From contig JAGIAB010000028.1 in assembly GCA_017745135.1 (NCBI GenBank), positions 1-15,612 of the forward strand: a stretch of DNA of 15,612 nt. Reading direction: 5' to 3'. Origin of the DNA: Flavisolibacter sp. Its GTDB lineage: Bacteria > Bacteroidota > Bacteroidia > Chitinophagales > Chitinophagaceae. A model generated the notes under the pieces. It did not search any database. It saw nothing but the letters and a program-made list of their open reading frames with translations, and had not been told where the DNA came from. A program made the translations under genes and the position numbers. Shown here piece after piece: positions 1-8,320 of the stretch (positions are counted from its first letter, which is position 1; each line of letters begins with the position of its first letter).

Positions 1-656
1 CCATACTTTGTTGGCATATCCACTCTTACGATCTCCTCAATCAACGAGTCTCTTTTGATCCGGTACTCAATCAGGTCTTTTATGGAAATGATTTTGAAAT
101 CAAACTTTTTAGCGATTTCGATCAGGTCAGGAAGTCTCGCCATACTGCCATCTTCATTCATAATTTCTACCAAAACCCCGGAAGGTTCAAGGTTGGCCAG
201 TCTTGCCAGGTCAACGGCAGCTTCAGTATGCCCGGCTCTCCTGAGCACTCCTCCTTTTTTTGCTCTTAACGGGAAAATATGGCCCGGCTTTCCTAATTCC
301 TCAGGCTTTGTTTGAGGATCGATCAACGCCAATATAGTTTTTGCACGGTCATGGGCGGAAATTCCGGTAGTACAACCGTGGCCCAAAAGATCAACGGAAA
401 CAGTAAAAGCAGTTTCGTGCAAAGCCGTATTATTATTAACCATTAACTCCAACCCTAAAGCATCGCATCTTTCCTCCAGCAAGGCTACGCAAACCAATCC
501 ACGGCCGTGTTTCACCATAAAATTGACAACCTCAGGAGTTACGCTCCGGGAGGCACAGATGAAGTCGCCTTCATTTTCCCGGTCCTCGTCATCCACCACA
601 ATTACAATCTTTCCCGCTTTAATATCTTCAATCGCACTTTCTATAGAATCAAACAT
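1..656 (-). CDS. ribB: 3,4-dihydroxy-2-butanone 4-phosphate synthase, N-terminal part (RibB or RibBA), cut by window edge
   Basis: The enzyme converts ribulose 5-phosphate to 3,4-dihydroxy-2-butanone 4-phosphate and formate, supplying the four-carbon unit of riboflavin in the cytosol. Reading the minus strand from the ATG at 654-656 gives an open frame of 218 codons that runs off the window start. It begins MFDSIESAIEDIKAGKIVIV and continues with the family hallmark VDDEDRENEGDF near residues 21-32, the acidic metal and substrate loop. Further on are HGRGLVC, the GHGCTTGISAHDRA segment, and the HIFPLRAKKGGVLRRAGHTEAAVDLARLA block, all typical of RibB. The frame is still open at about the point where the RibB domain ends, so a C-terminal GTP cyclohydrolase II domain (RibBA), common in Bacteroidota, is plausible but not visible. 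It is divergent from the receptor gene. A TATTTTTG box lies 12 bases upstream of the ATG. Confidence 0.95.
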   Translation of the reverse strand, partial: MFDSIESAIEDIKAGKIVIVVDDEDRENEGDFICASRSVTPEVVNFMVKHGRGLVCVALLEERCDALGLELMVNNNTALHETAFTVSVDLLGHGCTTGISAHDRAKTILALIDPQTKPEELGKPGHIFPLRAKKGGVLRRAGHTEAAVDLARLANLEPSGVLVEIMNEDGSMARLPDLIEIAKKFDFKIISIKDLIEYRIKRDSLIEEIVRVDMPTKY

Positions 657-668
657 GGAATTTTTTTA

Positions 669-676
669 CAAAAATA
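669..676 (-). promoter_or_regulatory. Probable -7 box of the ribB promoter
   Basis: On the minus strand this reads TATTTTTG, an exact match to the Bacteroidota -7 consensus TAnnTTTG. A partial -33 match (TTTA) lies 19 bases further upstream. The predicted transcript start would leave a leader of roughly 8 bases before the ATG, too short for a riboswitch. Assigned by consensus match and position only. Confidence 0.45.
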
Positions 677-823
677 GACCATCCTGATTAAGAAATAAAT
701 CCATTGAAACGCAGCATTTTAAAGGATTGCACTGTCCCATAATTGGTTACGAAATGTTAATATTTGGTAAGATACAGAACGATATTTATCCCTTTCTTTG
801 CAGGCGAATTAACACATTTTAAT

Positions 824-3800
824 ATGCTTAAGAGAATTTTGACACTGTTGGTGCTGGCCCTGCTTTTCGGTCAGTACTTAAATGCCCAGGTTACAACCAG
901 TAATATTAGCGGTACAGCGAAAGCTGCGAATGGTGAGGCCTTAGTGGGAGCTACAGTTGTAGCTACCCATGAGCCTACCGGTACGGTTTATCGAACTGCT
1001 ACCCGTACTGGCGGCCGTTTTGATATTCAGAACGTAGCTCCGGGTGGCCCGTACACGATTAAAGTAAGTTATGTTGGCTACAACGAAATCACACGGAAAG
1101 ATATTAGTATTCCCCTGGGAGAAACATTTGATCTCCAGGCGGAGTTGCCACTCGTTAGCCAGCAACTAAGCGAAGTTGTTGTGTCCGGGACAAGAACCAG
1201 TACTGTGAAAACAGGGGCCACAACGAATATTAATAACAGGCTTATTCGAACCATTCCTAACGTTAGCCGCTCCATTACATCGCTGACAAGGCTTACTCCC
1301 CAGGCCAATGGAAATAGTTTTGCAGGGATGAACTGGCGCTATAACAACATTACTATTGATGGCTCGGTTTTCAACAACAATTTTGGCCGTTCGGGCGACG
1401 GGTTGGTGCCCGGCGGTGGACGTTCGATTTCTCTTGATGCTATCGATCAAATACAGGTAAACATCTCGCCTTTTGATGTAAGACAGGCTGGATTTATTGG
1501 TGGTGGAATTAATGCCGTTACCAGAAGAGGAACCAATAATTTATATGTATCTGCTTACACGTTTCAAAGACCAGAAAGTTTTTACGGCAAAAAAGTAAAA
1601 GATCAAACAGTAGATACAAGGGGGCTTTCAACCAAGACCTATGGAGCCAGCGTAGGTGGAGCAATTATTAAAAACAAGCTCTTTTTCTTTGTGAATGCTG
1701 AGAAGGAAAATACCACCAGACCTGGTCAAATATGGTTGGCCAACAGTCCTGAAACAGCAAGCAACCCGTTGGTAACACCTGTACTCAAGTCTGATCTGGA
1801 CAAACTAAGCGAGTTTCTGAGATCTGAATATGAATATGAAACGGGGCCTTATCAAGGATACAATTTCGGAATAGATAATTATAAAGTGCTTGGCCGTATT
1901 GACTGGAATATCACCGAAAAACATCGTCTTACACTGCGCTATACGCAATCAAAAACAGAAGATGATGAAATGGTCAACACCTCAAGCCGGCCTACAGGCG
2001 CAACTGCTTTTGGAAACGGAAGAAGAGGTGGAAAAACCGGTGGCCTTGCTTATGCAAATACAAATTTTAAAAACAGCACCGAGGTTAAATCCGGCGTAGC
2101 TGAACTCAATTCTACCATCAATAGTAAAGTTTCAAACCAGCTTTTGGCCTCTTATACCGATAATCGCCCGACACGTGTTCCTCCAAGCATTGTACCGTTT
2201 GTAGACATCATGAAAGATCCCAATACCGTGTACATTTCTTTTGGAACGGACTTGTTTTCCTATAAAAACTATATAGTTGATAAAGCCTTCAATGCTGCTG
2301 AAAACCTAACCTTCAACCTTGGCAAGCACACGGTTACGGTTGGTGGAAGCTTTGATCACATGGAGTTTCAAAATTCATTTACCAGCGGATCCGGTGGTGG
2401 CTATTATCGTTATGCTTCTTTGCAAGATTTTCTGGATAAGAAGGCTCCTGTTTATTTTGCCGTTTCTTATGATCCTTCCAATCCAAAAGGAATTGCTGTT
2501 CCATCTGCCAAGTTTAATCAATTGGGCCTTTATGCGCAGGATGTGTGGGCTGCTTCCAGCAAATTCAAATTAACTTATGGTTTAAGAATTGACAAGCCTG
2601 CTTATCCTTATACCCCACCAAAAAACCCGGCTTTGGAAGCGGTTACATTTAAAGATGAAAACGGCAATGACGAACATTTTGATGTAAGCAAATTTCCGGA
2701 CGCTAAAATCCTTTTCTCTCCAAGACTTGGTTTCACTTATGATGTGGCAGGGGACCGTTCCATCATTGTTCGTGGAGGAACCGGAATTTTTACTGGGCGC
2801 ATACCTTTCATCTGGCTGGTAAACCAAGTTGGCGATAATGGAGTAATAAGAGCTCAATATCAAGCCTTACCTTCTGAATTACCTAACATTAAGTACAGCA
2901 CGGACAGAACAACTTATATCCCCACGAATCCTCCTGCAGTTGGTACTACCATCCCAAGTGGATCAAGCTATAGCGCTGTAGCAAAAGATTTCAAAATGCC
3001 ACAGGTTTGGAGAACAAATCTTGCGTTTGAGAAAAAGGTTTCCACAAGTGCCGTTGCAAGCGTAGAGGCTATCTACACCAAAATGATTAACAATGCTTAC
3101 TTCCGCAATGACAACCTGGGAGCGCAGGTAGGCACATTAGGTGGTACAGCAGATAAAAGGCCAATTTATAATAGAAACCTGAACAGCGCAGTCGCTACAA
3201 TGGCTGTTTTGGATAACATCAATAAGGGAATGAGCTTTGCCGTTACACCGATGATCCAGAAAAGCTTTGCAAAAGGATGGGAAGCAAGTTTAGCTTATAC
3301 CTACACATTTGCCCAGGAAGTAGCCATTGGTTCGAGCGACCAATCTGCAAGCGGATGGACAACAAACAACATTATCTTCAATCCTAACAAACCTGAACTA
3401 AGCTATTCTAATTTTTCTATTCCGCACAGAGTAGTGGGTTATGCGTCTTACCGCTTTGCATACATGAATAATAAGCTGGCTACAACAGTAGGCATCTATT
3501 ATTCCGCAGCAAGCCAGGAAAGGTTTCACTACCGCTACAGCGGTGATATCAACGGTGATGGACAATCAAATGACATCATTTACATTCCAAAAGATCCAAG
3601 CGAAATTTCTTTCGCTCCACTTACTTCAGGCGGAGTAACCTACACTCCTCAGCAACAAAGCGATGCATTTTTTGCCTTTATTGAAAATAATAAATACCTG
3701 AAAAAACATAAAGGTCAATATATGGATCGTTATGGTGCAACATTGCCATGGGTTCAAAGCCTCGATCTGAGAGTGTTAGAAGATTTCTATATTATGAGCG

Positions 3801-4060
3801 GAGGGAAGAAACACAATATTCAATTGAGTTTGGATGTTACGAATCTTCTAAATCTTCTTAACAAAAATTGGGGTTACAGCTATAGTTACACTTATGGAAC
3901 CTTCCAGGATCAGGCTTTACTTGGTGTTCCTTCAGGTTTTGATAAAGCCAATCCAAGATATACCTTCAATCCTACCGGGCCGACAAAAGCTTATCAACCA
4001 AGCTATAGCATTGGTAGCACTTGGGGATTAAATTTGGGATTGAGATATATTTTCAACTAA
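824..4060 (+). CDS. Oar-like TonB-dependent outer-membrane receptor with carboxypeptidase-regulatory N-terminus
   Basis: This is an outer-membrane beta-barrel transporter for an unknown substrate, energised through TonB. I chose the ATG at 824, giving 1078 residues; an in-frame TTG at 764 would bury the signal peptide. Residues 1-20 form a signal peptide (LTLLVLALLFGQYLNAQ). Residues about 27-110 are a CarboxypepD_reg Ig-like domain (ISGTAKAANGEALVGATVVA, GGRFDIQNVAPGGPYTIKVS). Residues about 120-240 are the plug, including NITIDGSVFNNNFG and DAIDQIQVNISPFDVRQAGF, typical of Oar-type receptors. The rest is barrel with aromatic-rich alternating strands. It contains an acidic loop DINGDGQSND that could bind calcium, and ends LNLGLRYIFN, a usual C-terminal strand. 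No SusD partner lies next to it, so it is not a standard polysaccharide-utilisation pair. A terminator follows directly. The family is secure; the substrate cannot be inferred. Confidence 0.93.
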   Translation: MLKRILTLLVLALLFGQYLNAQVTTSNISGTAKAANGEALVGATVVATHEPTGTVYRTATRTGGRFDIQNVAPGGPYTIKVSYVGYNEITRKDISIPLGETFDLQAELPLVSQQLSEVVVSGTRTSTVKTGATTNINNRLIRTIPNVSRSITSLTRLTPQANGNSFAGMNWRYNNITIDGSVFNNNFGRSGDGLVPGGGRSISLDAIDQIQVNISPFDVRQAGFIGGGINAVTRRGTNNLYVSAYTFQRPESFYGKKVKDQTVDTRGLSTKTYGASVGGAIIKNKLFFFVNAEKENTTRPGQIWLANSPETASNPLVTPVLKSDLDKLSEFLRSEYEYETGPYQGYNFGIDNYKVLGRIDWNITEKHRLTLRYTQSKTEDDEMVNTSSRPTGATAFGNGRRGGKTGGLAYANTNFKNSTEVKSGVAELNSTINSKVSNQLLASYTDNRPTRVPPSIVPFVDIMKDPNTVYISFGTDLFSYKNYIVDKAFNAAENLTFNLGKHTVTVGGSFDHMEFQNSFTSGSGGGYYRYASLQDFLDKKAPVYFAVSYDPSNPKGIAVPSAKFNQLGLYAQDVWAASSKFKLTYGLRIDKPAYPYTPPKNPALEAVTFKDENGNDEHFDVSKFPDAKILFSPRLGFTYDVAGDRSIIVRGGTGIFTGRIPFIWLVNQVGDNGVIRAQYQALPSELPNIKYSTDRTTYIPTNPPAVGTTIPSGSSYSAVAKDFKMPQVWRTNLAFEKKVSTSAVASVEAIYTKMINNAYFRNDNLGAQVGTLGGTADKRPIYNRNLNSAVATMAVLDNINKGMSFAVTPMIQKSFAKGWEASLAYTYTFAQEVAIGSSDQSASGWTTNNIIFNPNKPELSYSNFSIPHRVVGYASYRFAYMNNKLATTVGIYYSAASQERFHYRYSGDINGDGQSNDIIYIPKDPSEISFAPLTSGGVTYTPQQQSDAFFAFIENNKYLKKHKGQYMDRYGATLPWVQSLDLRVLEDFYIMSGGKKHNIQLSLDVTNLLNLLNKNWGYSYSYTYGTFQDQALLGVPSGFDKANPRYTFNPTGPTKAYQPSYSIGSTWGLNLGLRYIFN

Positions 4061-4082
4061 CAGATCAACTGTAAGAATAGCG

Positions 4083-4114
4083 AAAAAGGTTGTCCAAAAA
4101 GGGCAACCTTTTTT
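4083..4114 (+). terminator. Intrinsic terminator after the TonB-dependent receptor gene
   Basis: A 13-bp stem pairs 4083-4095 with 4101-4113 around an AAAAA loop. It includes one G-T wobble, has GC-rich upper pairs, and is followed by a T-run interrupted by one C. Because the 5' arm begins with five A residues, the same hairpin has a T-tract on the other strand and could also stop transcription from the convergent esterase gene. Confidence 0.85.
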
Positions 4115-4198
4115 CTTTTCCGAGAAACTTTGCATCCACTAAAAACTCCTAGAAAATCACACGAACAACTGGCTTTGGAAACCTATTAATTATACCGG

Positions 4199-5020
4199 TT
4201 AAGAATCAAAGCAGTCCTTGTTTTGCCACAATAAAAATTCCTGCATTGCCCTTCCCCATGTTTGCACATCGTGCTTACCATCTTCGTAGTTGATGTACTT
4301 TATTTCATATTCTGAATTGTATCCCAATTTCTTCAACTCCCTGATCAGGTCCAATGTATCATCAATCGAATCAATAATACCATTATTATTTCTGTCCGCA
4401 GTTTCGTCTAAAGAACCCGTTGTGAAATAAAAACGCAGTTCCGGATGATACTTCCCATTCCTGATTTTCTGATGCATGATGCGGTCGGTATCATCATTGT
4501 AATCATCTTGCAAACTTTTTGTTCGCCACCATAGCGAACCTGAAAATACGGCTGCTACTGAAAAAATATGGGGGTGATTCCATACTATGTCAATAGCGGA
4601 CAAACCACCTAAAGAGAAACCTGCAAATCCTTTTTGTCTGAATTTTTTAATGTCGTACTGACTATGAATGAACGGAAGCAATTCTTCCAAAATAAATTGA
4701 TTGTACGCCTTTGCTTTTGCTCCCAAACCCTGGTAGTCTAAAACATTAGCAGTGCCATATTCATTCTTCCGGTCCTTGCCGGCATGGATACCTACACAAA
4801 ACAGCGGACTGATTTCATTGCTTTGCAACAGTTGATTCAGCATAGTTGCAAATTGCAAATCCTGAAGGTCCTGTCCATCATTGATCAATAAAAGTGATAG
4901 ATCATTTGATGAATGAACATTCTTTGGCAAATAACAATCAATAATTACTTGTCGTTTTAGGAATATTGATGGAATTGCTCTCCGTTCTACCGCTAAACAT
5001 GCTAATTCCTCTACCTGCAT
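4199..5020 (-). CDS. Alpha/beta hydrolase, putative esterase family (enterochelin-esterase-like)
   Basis: A 273-residue serine hydrolase of the esterase D/enterochelin esterase superfamily. The nucleophile elbow is GFSLG at residues 134-138 (Ser136). The likely base is His250 in YEDGKHDVQTW. The acid is probably Asp205 in TGSLDE after the predicted strand LRFYFTT. LLLINDGQDL near residues 43-52 is the usual early strand with the oxyanion turn. No signal peptide is visible, so it is probably cytosolic. Unusually, residues 209-220 (DRNNNGIIDSID) match the spacing of an EF-hand or dockerin calcium loop, set between the acid and the histidine. The gene is divergent from the ATP-grasp gene across a repeat-filled spacer, and could serve that cluster by hydrolysing or transferring an ester, though this is inference. 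The substrate is unknown. Confidence 0.88.
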   Translation of the reverse strand: MQVEELACLAVERRAIPSIFLKRQVIIDCYLPKNVHSSNDLSLLLINDGQDLQDLQFATMLNQLLQSNEISPLFCVGIHAGKDRKNEYGTANVLDYQGLGAKAKAYNQFILEELLPFIHSQYDIKKFRQKGFAGFSLGGLSAIDIVWNHPHIFSVAAVFSGSLWWRTKSLQDDYNDDTDRIMHQKIRNGKYHPELRFYFTTGSLDETADRNNNGIIDSIDDTLDLIRELKKLGYNSEYEIKYINYEDGKHDVQTWGRAMQEFLLWQNKDCFDS

Positions 5021-5025
5021 TGCGC

Positions 5026-5033
5026 CAAAAATA
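5026..5033 (-). promoter_or_regulatory. Probable -7 box of the esterase promoter
   Basis: The minus strand reads TATTTTTG, an exact TAnnTTTG match ending only 5 bases before the ATG. This implies an almost leaderless transcript, or a true start a little inside the annotated frame. The nearest upstream TTG is about 25 bases away, longer than the usual spacing, so the -33 element is doubtful. Confidence 0.4.
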
Positions 5034-5107
5034 AGGTTTGAACTTTATTATAATTTTCCAAGGGCATGATTCTTTTTTTCGAATTGATTTAACTTGTACA
5101 TTCAACG

Positions 5108-5210
5108 GTAAACGGCAAACGTCAAACGTGAATTGAAGCTTTCCTTATATACAGTTTGTCATCAGATACAAAAGACAATTGAATTGCCGTTTCATGTTTG
5201 ACGTTTGCCG
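5108..5210. repeat. Inverted pair of heptanucleotide (NNAAACG) repeat arrays
   Basis: The left arm reads as heptamers GTAAACG, GCAAACG, TCAAACG, TGAATTG (5108-5135), followed by AAGCTTTCCTTATA. The right arm (5182-5210), read on the minus strand, is GCAAACG, TCAAACA, TGAAACG, GCAATTC. The 20-base segments 5113-5132 and 5191-5210 are inverted copies with one mismatch, separated by 58 bases, so the transcript could form a long hairpin. The element ends 15 bases before the ATP-grasp ATG. Related direct arrays occur at 12888 and 14749. Confidence 0.8.
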
Positions 5211-5225
5211 ATAAAAATCTTCATT

Positions 5226-6179
5226 ATGAAAAAAATAGGCATTTTATTCGGTCAGGAAAGAAGCTTTCCGATGGCATTCATTGAAAGAGTGAACAGTAAA
5301 GGAATCGAAAATATTTTGGCGGAACCTGTTCGTATTGATAAGGCAGTGCAGGGAGCAAAAACAGATTATGCTGTTATTATCGACCGCATCTCACAAGATG
5401 TTCCGTTTTACAGAACATGGTTAAAGAACGCTGCTCTTACCGGCACTGCTGTCATCAATAATCCTTTTTGGTGGAGTGCCGATGACAAGTTTTTTAATAA
5501 TTGCCTAATGACCATGGTAGGTGTGCCTGTTCCAAAAACAGTTATTCTTCCATCTTTTGAATTGCCTCCTGCTACTACCGATCAATCCTTTTCAAATCTT
5601 GCTTACCCGTTGGACTGGGACGGCATCTTTAATTATGTGGGTTTCCCTGCTTACATGAAACCTTATCATGGTGGCGGATGGAAAAATGTTTACCGGCTTT
5701 TAAGCAAAGACGATTTCTATGATAAGCATAAGGAAACAGAAAAGCTGGTTATGCTGCTGCAGGAAGAGATTGTATTTGAAGAATATTATCGTTGTTATTG
5801 CATCGGAAGAAAACATGTTCATATTATGCCGTATGATCCACGCAATCCGCATTCACAGCGTTACCAGGCGAGTTTCTATCCAAGTGCAGAAAGGAAAAAA
5901 CAAATGGAGGACATCGTTCTTCGCATCAATAATTATTTAGGTTATGATTTCAATAGCGTTGAATTAGCCGTAAGAGATGGTGTTCCTTATGCCATTGATT
6001 TTGGCAACCCCGCTCCTGATGCGGAACGCACAAGTGTTGGAGAAGAAAATTTTGAATGGGTAGTGGAAACAGCAGCCAATTATGCCATTGAAGTGGCCAT
6101 GAATCATAAAGAAGGCCAGTTGAATTTAAGCTGGGGCGAATTTGTTAAACGCAGTGCAGATGGATATTCCCTAACTTAA
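5226..6179 (+). CDS. ATP-grasp family carboxylate-amine (or thiol) ligase
   Basis: A 317-residue predicted cytosolic ligase that would activate a carboxylate as acyl-phosphate with ATP and join it to an amine. I chose the ATG at 5226; an upstream TTG lies inside the repeat. The N-terminus MKKIGILFGQERSFP is a Rossmann-like preATP-grasp strand. The ATP-grasp fold follows: PAYMKPYHGGGWKNV (residues 141-155) with Lys145 and the glycine-rich loop, LLQEEIVFEEYYRCYCIG (178-194) for adenine and ribose contacts, and YAIDFGNPAPDAE (255-267). In the last, Asp258 and Asn261 replace the common E-x-N metal-binding pattern. The gene overlaps the Uma2 gene by one base (TAATG), so the two are co-translated. 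Two genes on lies a second ligase (YbdK family), pointing to a joint pathway. The substrate is not recognisable. Confidence 0.85.
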   Translation: MKKIGILFGQERSFPMAFIERVNSKGIENILAEPVRIDKAVQGAKTDYAVIIDRISQDVPFYRTWLKNAALTGTAVINNPFWWSADDKFFNNCLMTMVGVPVPKTVILPSFELPPATTDQSFSNLAYPLDWDGIFNYVGFPAYMKPYHGGGWKNVYRLLSKDDFYDKHKETEKLVMLLQEEIVFEEYYRCYCIGRKHVHIMPYDPRNPHSQRYQASFYPSAERKKQMEDIVLRINNYLGYDFNSVELAVRDGVPYAIDFGNPAPDAERTSVGEENFEWVVETAANYAIEVAMNHKEGQLNLSWGEFVKRSADGYSLT

Positions 6180-6808
6180 TGCGGAGTATGTTCACGGTCT
6201 ATAACGAAGAAGAAAATAGATTTCAGTTAGTGGAAGAACCTGATCCTTCACTAACCTATACTTATGCTGACTATCTCCAATGGAAATTTGAAGAGCAGGT
6301 GGAGTTGATCAGGGGCAAGATTTTTAAAATGAGCCCTGCTCCCGCTCCAAGGCATCAGCAAATTTCAATCAGCTTATCGTCTGAGATTTATAATTTTCTG
6401 AAGAAAAAATCATGTCAGGTTTTTCCAGCTCCTTTCGATGTTCGCCTGCCTGTAAAAAATAAAAAGAAGGACAATGAGATCACAACTGTAGTTCAACCGG
6501 ATATTTGTGTGATTTGTGATGAAAAAAAGATCGATAGCCGCGGCTGTTTGGGTGCACCTGATCTTGTTATTGAAATCCTTTCTCCCGGCAATACCGAAAA
6601 AGAAGTGAAACTGAAATTTGAACTGTATGAGGAAGCCGGCGTTAAAGAGTACTGGGTCGTATATCCGTCTGAAGAAAATGTGGCTGTGTTTATTTTAAAC
6701 GAAAAAGGAAAATATGACGGCGCAAAAATTTATGCAGGAAAGGATCGCATAAAAAGCAACGCGGTGAAAGGAGTAATCATCAAACTAGAAGACGTTTTTA
6801 CCAAATAA
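6179..6808 (+). CDS. Uma2/DUF820 family PD-(D/E)XK nuclease-fold protein
   Basis: A 209-residue protein of the Uma2 family, a restriction-endonuclease-like fold greatly expanded in cyanobacteria and present in Bacteroidota; its cellular role is poorly known. Visible family features are YTYADYLQW near residues 27-35, VELIRGKIFKMSPAPAPRHQ (41-60), QPDICVICDEKK (106-117) with the predicted catalytic Asp108, GAPDLVIEILSPGN (125-138) with Glu132, and YEEAGVKEYWVVYP (150-163). The active-site residues look intact. Its ATG shares one base with the preceding stop codon, and its own stop is 5 bases before the YbdK-family ATG, so it sits in the middle of a ligase operon. An alternative ATG at 6188 would remove three residues. 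The link between a nuclease-like protein and the ligases is unexplained; it may be a late insertion. Confidence 0.88.
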   Translation: MRSMFTVYNEEENRFQLVEEPDPSLTYTYADYLQWKFEEQVELIRGKIFKMSPAPAPRHQQISISLSSEIYNFLKKKSCQVFPAPFDVRLPVKNKKKDNEITTVVQPDICVICDEKKIDSRGCLGAPDLVIEILSPGNTEKEVKLKFELYEEAGVKEYWVVYPSEENVAVFILNEKGKYDGAKIYAGKDRIKSNAVKGVIIKLEDVFTK

Positions 6809-6813
6809 CTGCT

Positions 6814-7932
6814 ATGTCCAATTTGAATTATCGGCTTTTTACTCTTGGTGTGGAAGAAGAGTACATGGTGACTGATCCTGTAACAAAAGAACTTAGAAGT
6901 CACGAGCAAAAAATCGTTCATGAAGGCCAAAAAATTATCAAGGATAAAGTAAAGGCCGAAATGCATCAGGCCGTGGTTGAAGTAGGTACGGACATTTGCA
7001 AAGATGCCGATGAAGCCTATAGAGATGTGGCTAATCTCAGAAAAACCATTTCAACCATCGCCAGTAGTTTAGGTTTTGAAATGGGAGCAGCCGGCACTCA
7101 TCCTTTCAGTCACTGGGAAAGCCAGTTGATCACGGATCATGCCCGCTACAATGAAATTGTAAACGAGTTGCAGGAAGCAGCCCGGAGTAATTTAATTTTT
7201 GGATTGCATGTGCATGTAGGCATGGAAAGCCGCGAAATGGCCAATCACATTGCCAACTCCACCCGTTATTTTTTGCCGCATATTTATGCATTGAGCACCA
7301 ACTCTCCTTTCTGGGAAGGAAGGTGGACGGGATATAAATCCTTCCGCACAAAAGTGTTTGATAAATTCCCCCGTACCGGTATTCCCGAAACATTTGAAAG
7401 CATTGAAGCTTACGACAACTTTGTGAAGCTGCTGATCAAAACCAATTGTATTGACAATGCAAAAAAGATCTGGTGGGACCTTCGCGTTCACCCTTTTTTC
7501 AATACTGTCGAATTCAGGATTTGCGATGTGCCAATGACGGTAGATGAAACCATTGCTATAGCCTCCTTGTTCCAGGCCGTTTGTGCAAAAATTTATAAGC
7601 TGCGCTCCCGCAACCTGAACTTCATTCAATATTCAAGGGCTTTGATCAATGAAAACAAATGGAGAGCCAGCCGCTACGGTATCGATGGGTATTTAATTGA
7701 TTTTGGGAAGGAAGAAGAAATCAATACAAGGATATTGATTTATGAACTCCTTGATTTTGTTGACGATGTGGTGGACGAATTGGGTTCAAGACACTGGGTC
7801 AACAACATACAGAAAATACTGGAACAAGGAACCGGCGCTGACCGGCAATTGGCCGTTTATAAAGAGAAGAAAAACCTGGTTGATGTGGCAACCTATATCA
7901 ACTCCCAGTTTTTAACGGGCTTGCCTGAGTGA
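6814..7932 (+). CDS. YbdK-type carboxylate-amine ligase (glutamate-cysteine ligase family 2, GCS2)
   Basis: A 372-residue enzyme, the same length as E. coli YbdK, with a glutamine-synthetase-like fold. It is expected to use ATP to join a carboxylate, often the glutamate gamma-carboxyl, to an amine; YbdK itself has weak gamma-glutamyl-cysteine ligase activity. Motifs run in order: GVEEEY (12-17) for metal binding, MHQAVVEVGT (50-59), GTHPF, GLHVHVG (130-136), NSPFWEGRWTGYKSFR, WWDLRVHPFFNTVEFRICD, and ENKWRASRYGIDG. No metal-ligand position is obviously lost. It follows the Uma2 gene by 5 bases. With the ATP-grasp protein and the downstream glutamine amidotransferase it suggests synthesis of an amide-linked compound. 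A glutathione or ergothioneine precursor role is possible, but no partner gene for either lies in the window. Confidence 0.93.
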   Translation: MSNLNYRLFTLGVEEEYMVTDPVTKELRSHEQKIVHEGQKIIKDKVKAEMHQAVVEVGTDICKDADEAYRDVANLRKTISTIASSLGFEMGAAGTHPFSHWESQLITDHARYNEIVNELQEAARSNLIFGLHVHVGMESREMANHIANSTRYFLPHIYALSTNSPFWEGRWTGYKSFRTKVFDKFPRTGIPETFESIEAYDNFVKLLIKTNCIDNAKKIWWDLRVHPFFNTVEFRICDVPMTVDETIAIASLFQAVCAKIYKLRSRNLNFIQYSRALINENKWRASRYGIDGYLIDFGKEEEINTRILIYELLDFVDDVVDELGSRHWVNNIQKILEQGTGADRQLAVYKEKKNLVDVATYINSQFLTGLPE

Positions 7933-8056
7933 AACCGGATAAAAATTTTTCAAAAAATCGCATTTTTTTTGTAGCTTGAATTCAGGAATGGATCGCTGTA
8001 CTTCTTCAGGACTGTACCGCAAAATCTTGTTGTATCCAGTATAAACCAGGAATACA

Positions 8057-8320
8057 ATGGCACGTGTTTTCAATATCTATTTTGCCTTTGATGGGATGAT
8101 GTACAATGCTGTTGTATCTGTGCGTACAACACCGTTTCATATTGAATATACCTTGAACAATTTTGATGATGAACTGCTTGGATTATTACCAGGCAATAAA
8201 ATTCTTTCGAAATCACCCGGCCATTTCGTTTTTCAAAATACCTCCCCGGAAAATTCAACCGATTTAATGAATGCGATCATTAAGGCCGTGTCTGAACATA
8301 TGCATGCCACCGAAGCTTAG
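8057..8320 (+). CDS. Small hypothetical protein (87 residues)
   Basis: I do not recognise this gene. It encodes a soluble, mixed alpha/beta protein beginning MARVFNIYFAFDGMMYNAVV, with predicted strands in the first half, a short acidic stretch (NNFDDELLGLLPG) and a C-terminal helix containing MNAIIKAVSEHMHATEA. There is no signal peptide, membrane segment or cysteine. The start is supported by an AGGA sequence about 5 bases before the ATG. A 124-base spacer separates it from the YbdK-family gene and 110 bases from the amidohydrolase. I saw no convincing promoter or terminator in either spacer. It is on the same strand as its neighbours, and the coding pattern agrees with a real gene. Confidence 0.65.
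   Translation: MARVFNIYFAFDGMMYNAVVSVRTTPFHIEYTLNNFDDELLGLLPGNKILSKSPGHFVFQNTSPENSTDLMNAIIKAVSEHMHATEA

Noticed and set aside
55..315. Open frame of 86 codons on the plus strand at the window start
   Set aside because: It lies antisense within the clearly conserved ribB reading frame and has no protein-family features.
657..763. FMN riboswitch upstream of ribB
   Set aside because: The likely promoter box is 12 bases from the start codon, and no RFN-type conserved segments were recognised in the spacer.
764..823. TTG-initiated N-terminal extension of the TonB-dependent receptor
   Set aside because: It would put 20 extra residues before an excellent signal peptide; the ATG at 824 fits better.
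7192..7629. Long minus-strand open frame of 145 codons
   Set aside because: It is fully inside and antisense to the YbdK-family gene, whose conserved motifs run through the same bases.
7933..8056. Terminator after the YbdK-family gene in the A/T-rich run
   Set aside because: The only palindrome is a weak A/T stem without GC pairs, not enough to support a terminator.
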